Of a stretch of DNA of 5,869 nucleotides, positions 5,860-5,869 are shown in pieces. The stretch lies in the NCBI GenBank assembly GCA_020354275.1, contig CP070645.1, positions 1,061,058 through 1,066,926 on the forward strand, written 5' to 3'. The DNA is from Dehalococcoidales bacterium (GTDB taxonomy: Bacteria; Chloroflexota; Dehalococcoidia; Dehalococcoidales; UBA2162). The notes beneath the pieces are model-generated. The model was not told the origin of the DNA. It searched no databases and was given only the letters and a program-made list of their open reading frames with translations. Each line of letters starts with the position of its first letter. Position 1 is the stretch's first letter. A program made the translations under genes and the position numbers.

Positions 5860-5869
5860 CTTTTCTACC

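Noticed and set aside
1..5869. CRISPR array, tRNA/rRNA genes, insertion sequence or attachment site
   Set aside because: No spaced direct repeats, no cloverleaf-like segments, no transposase and no terminal inverted repeats were seen; coding genes occupy nearly the whole window.

Overview
The window looks like part of an anaerobic bacterial genome of medium GC content. It carries most of an operon for corrinoid (vitamin B12)-dependent methyl transfer, facing a convergent aromatic-biosynthesis gene. Sets of this kind (an ASKHA-type corrinoid reductive activase, URO-D-family methyltransferases and a pterin-binding methyltransferase) are typical of acetogens and other Wood-Ljungdahl anaerobes: Firmicutes, Dehalococcoidia-like Chloroflexota and some Deltaproteobacteria. 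An uncultured Chloroflexota-like anaerobe is my best guess, but the sequence alone does not fix the taxon.

Layout, plus strand: (1) 1-1188 is the C-terminal 395 residues of a RACo/DUF4445-type activator, whose N-terminal ferredoxin part lies before the window. (2) 1172-2512 is a URO-D-family methyltransferase of 446 aa that overlaps gene 1 by 17 bp. (3) After a 78-bp gap, 2591-3931 is a second URO-D paralog, also 446 aa. (4) Ten bases later, 3942-4784 is a 280-aa methyltetrahydrofolate:corrinoid methyltransferase of the AcsE/MtgA/MtvA type. Minus strand: (5) 4843-5859 is a complete type I-beta DAHP synthase with an N-terminal ferredoxin-like regulatory domain. It converges on the operon across 58 bp.

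How the genes probably work together: the URO-D proteins would demethylate a substrate onto a cob(I)alamin protein, the pterin-binding enzyme would pass the methyl group to tetrahydrofolate, and the activator would rescue inactive cob(II)alamin. The corrinoid-binding protein itself is not in the window and must be encoded elsewhere, possibly just upstream. The substrate cannot be read from the sequence.

The most interesting point is that both URO-D paralogs lack the His-x-Cys...Cys zinc site of the MtaA/MtbA family. At exactly matching positions both have Phe-Ala-Glu-Gly (340-343) in place of His-x-Cys-Gly, and Ser or Ala (422) in place of the distal Cys. They look like a divergent, co-transcribed pair of corrinoid methyltransferases with a different metal site or substrate chemistry.
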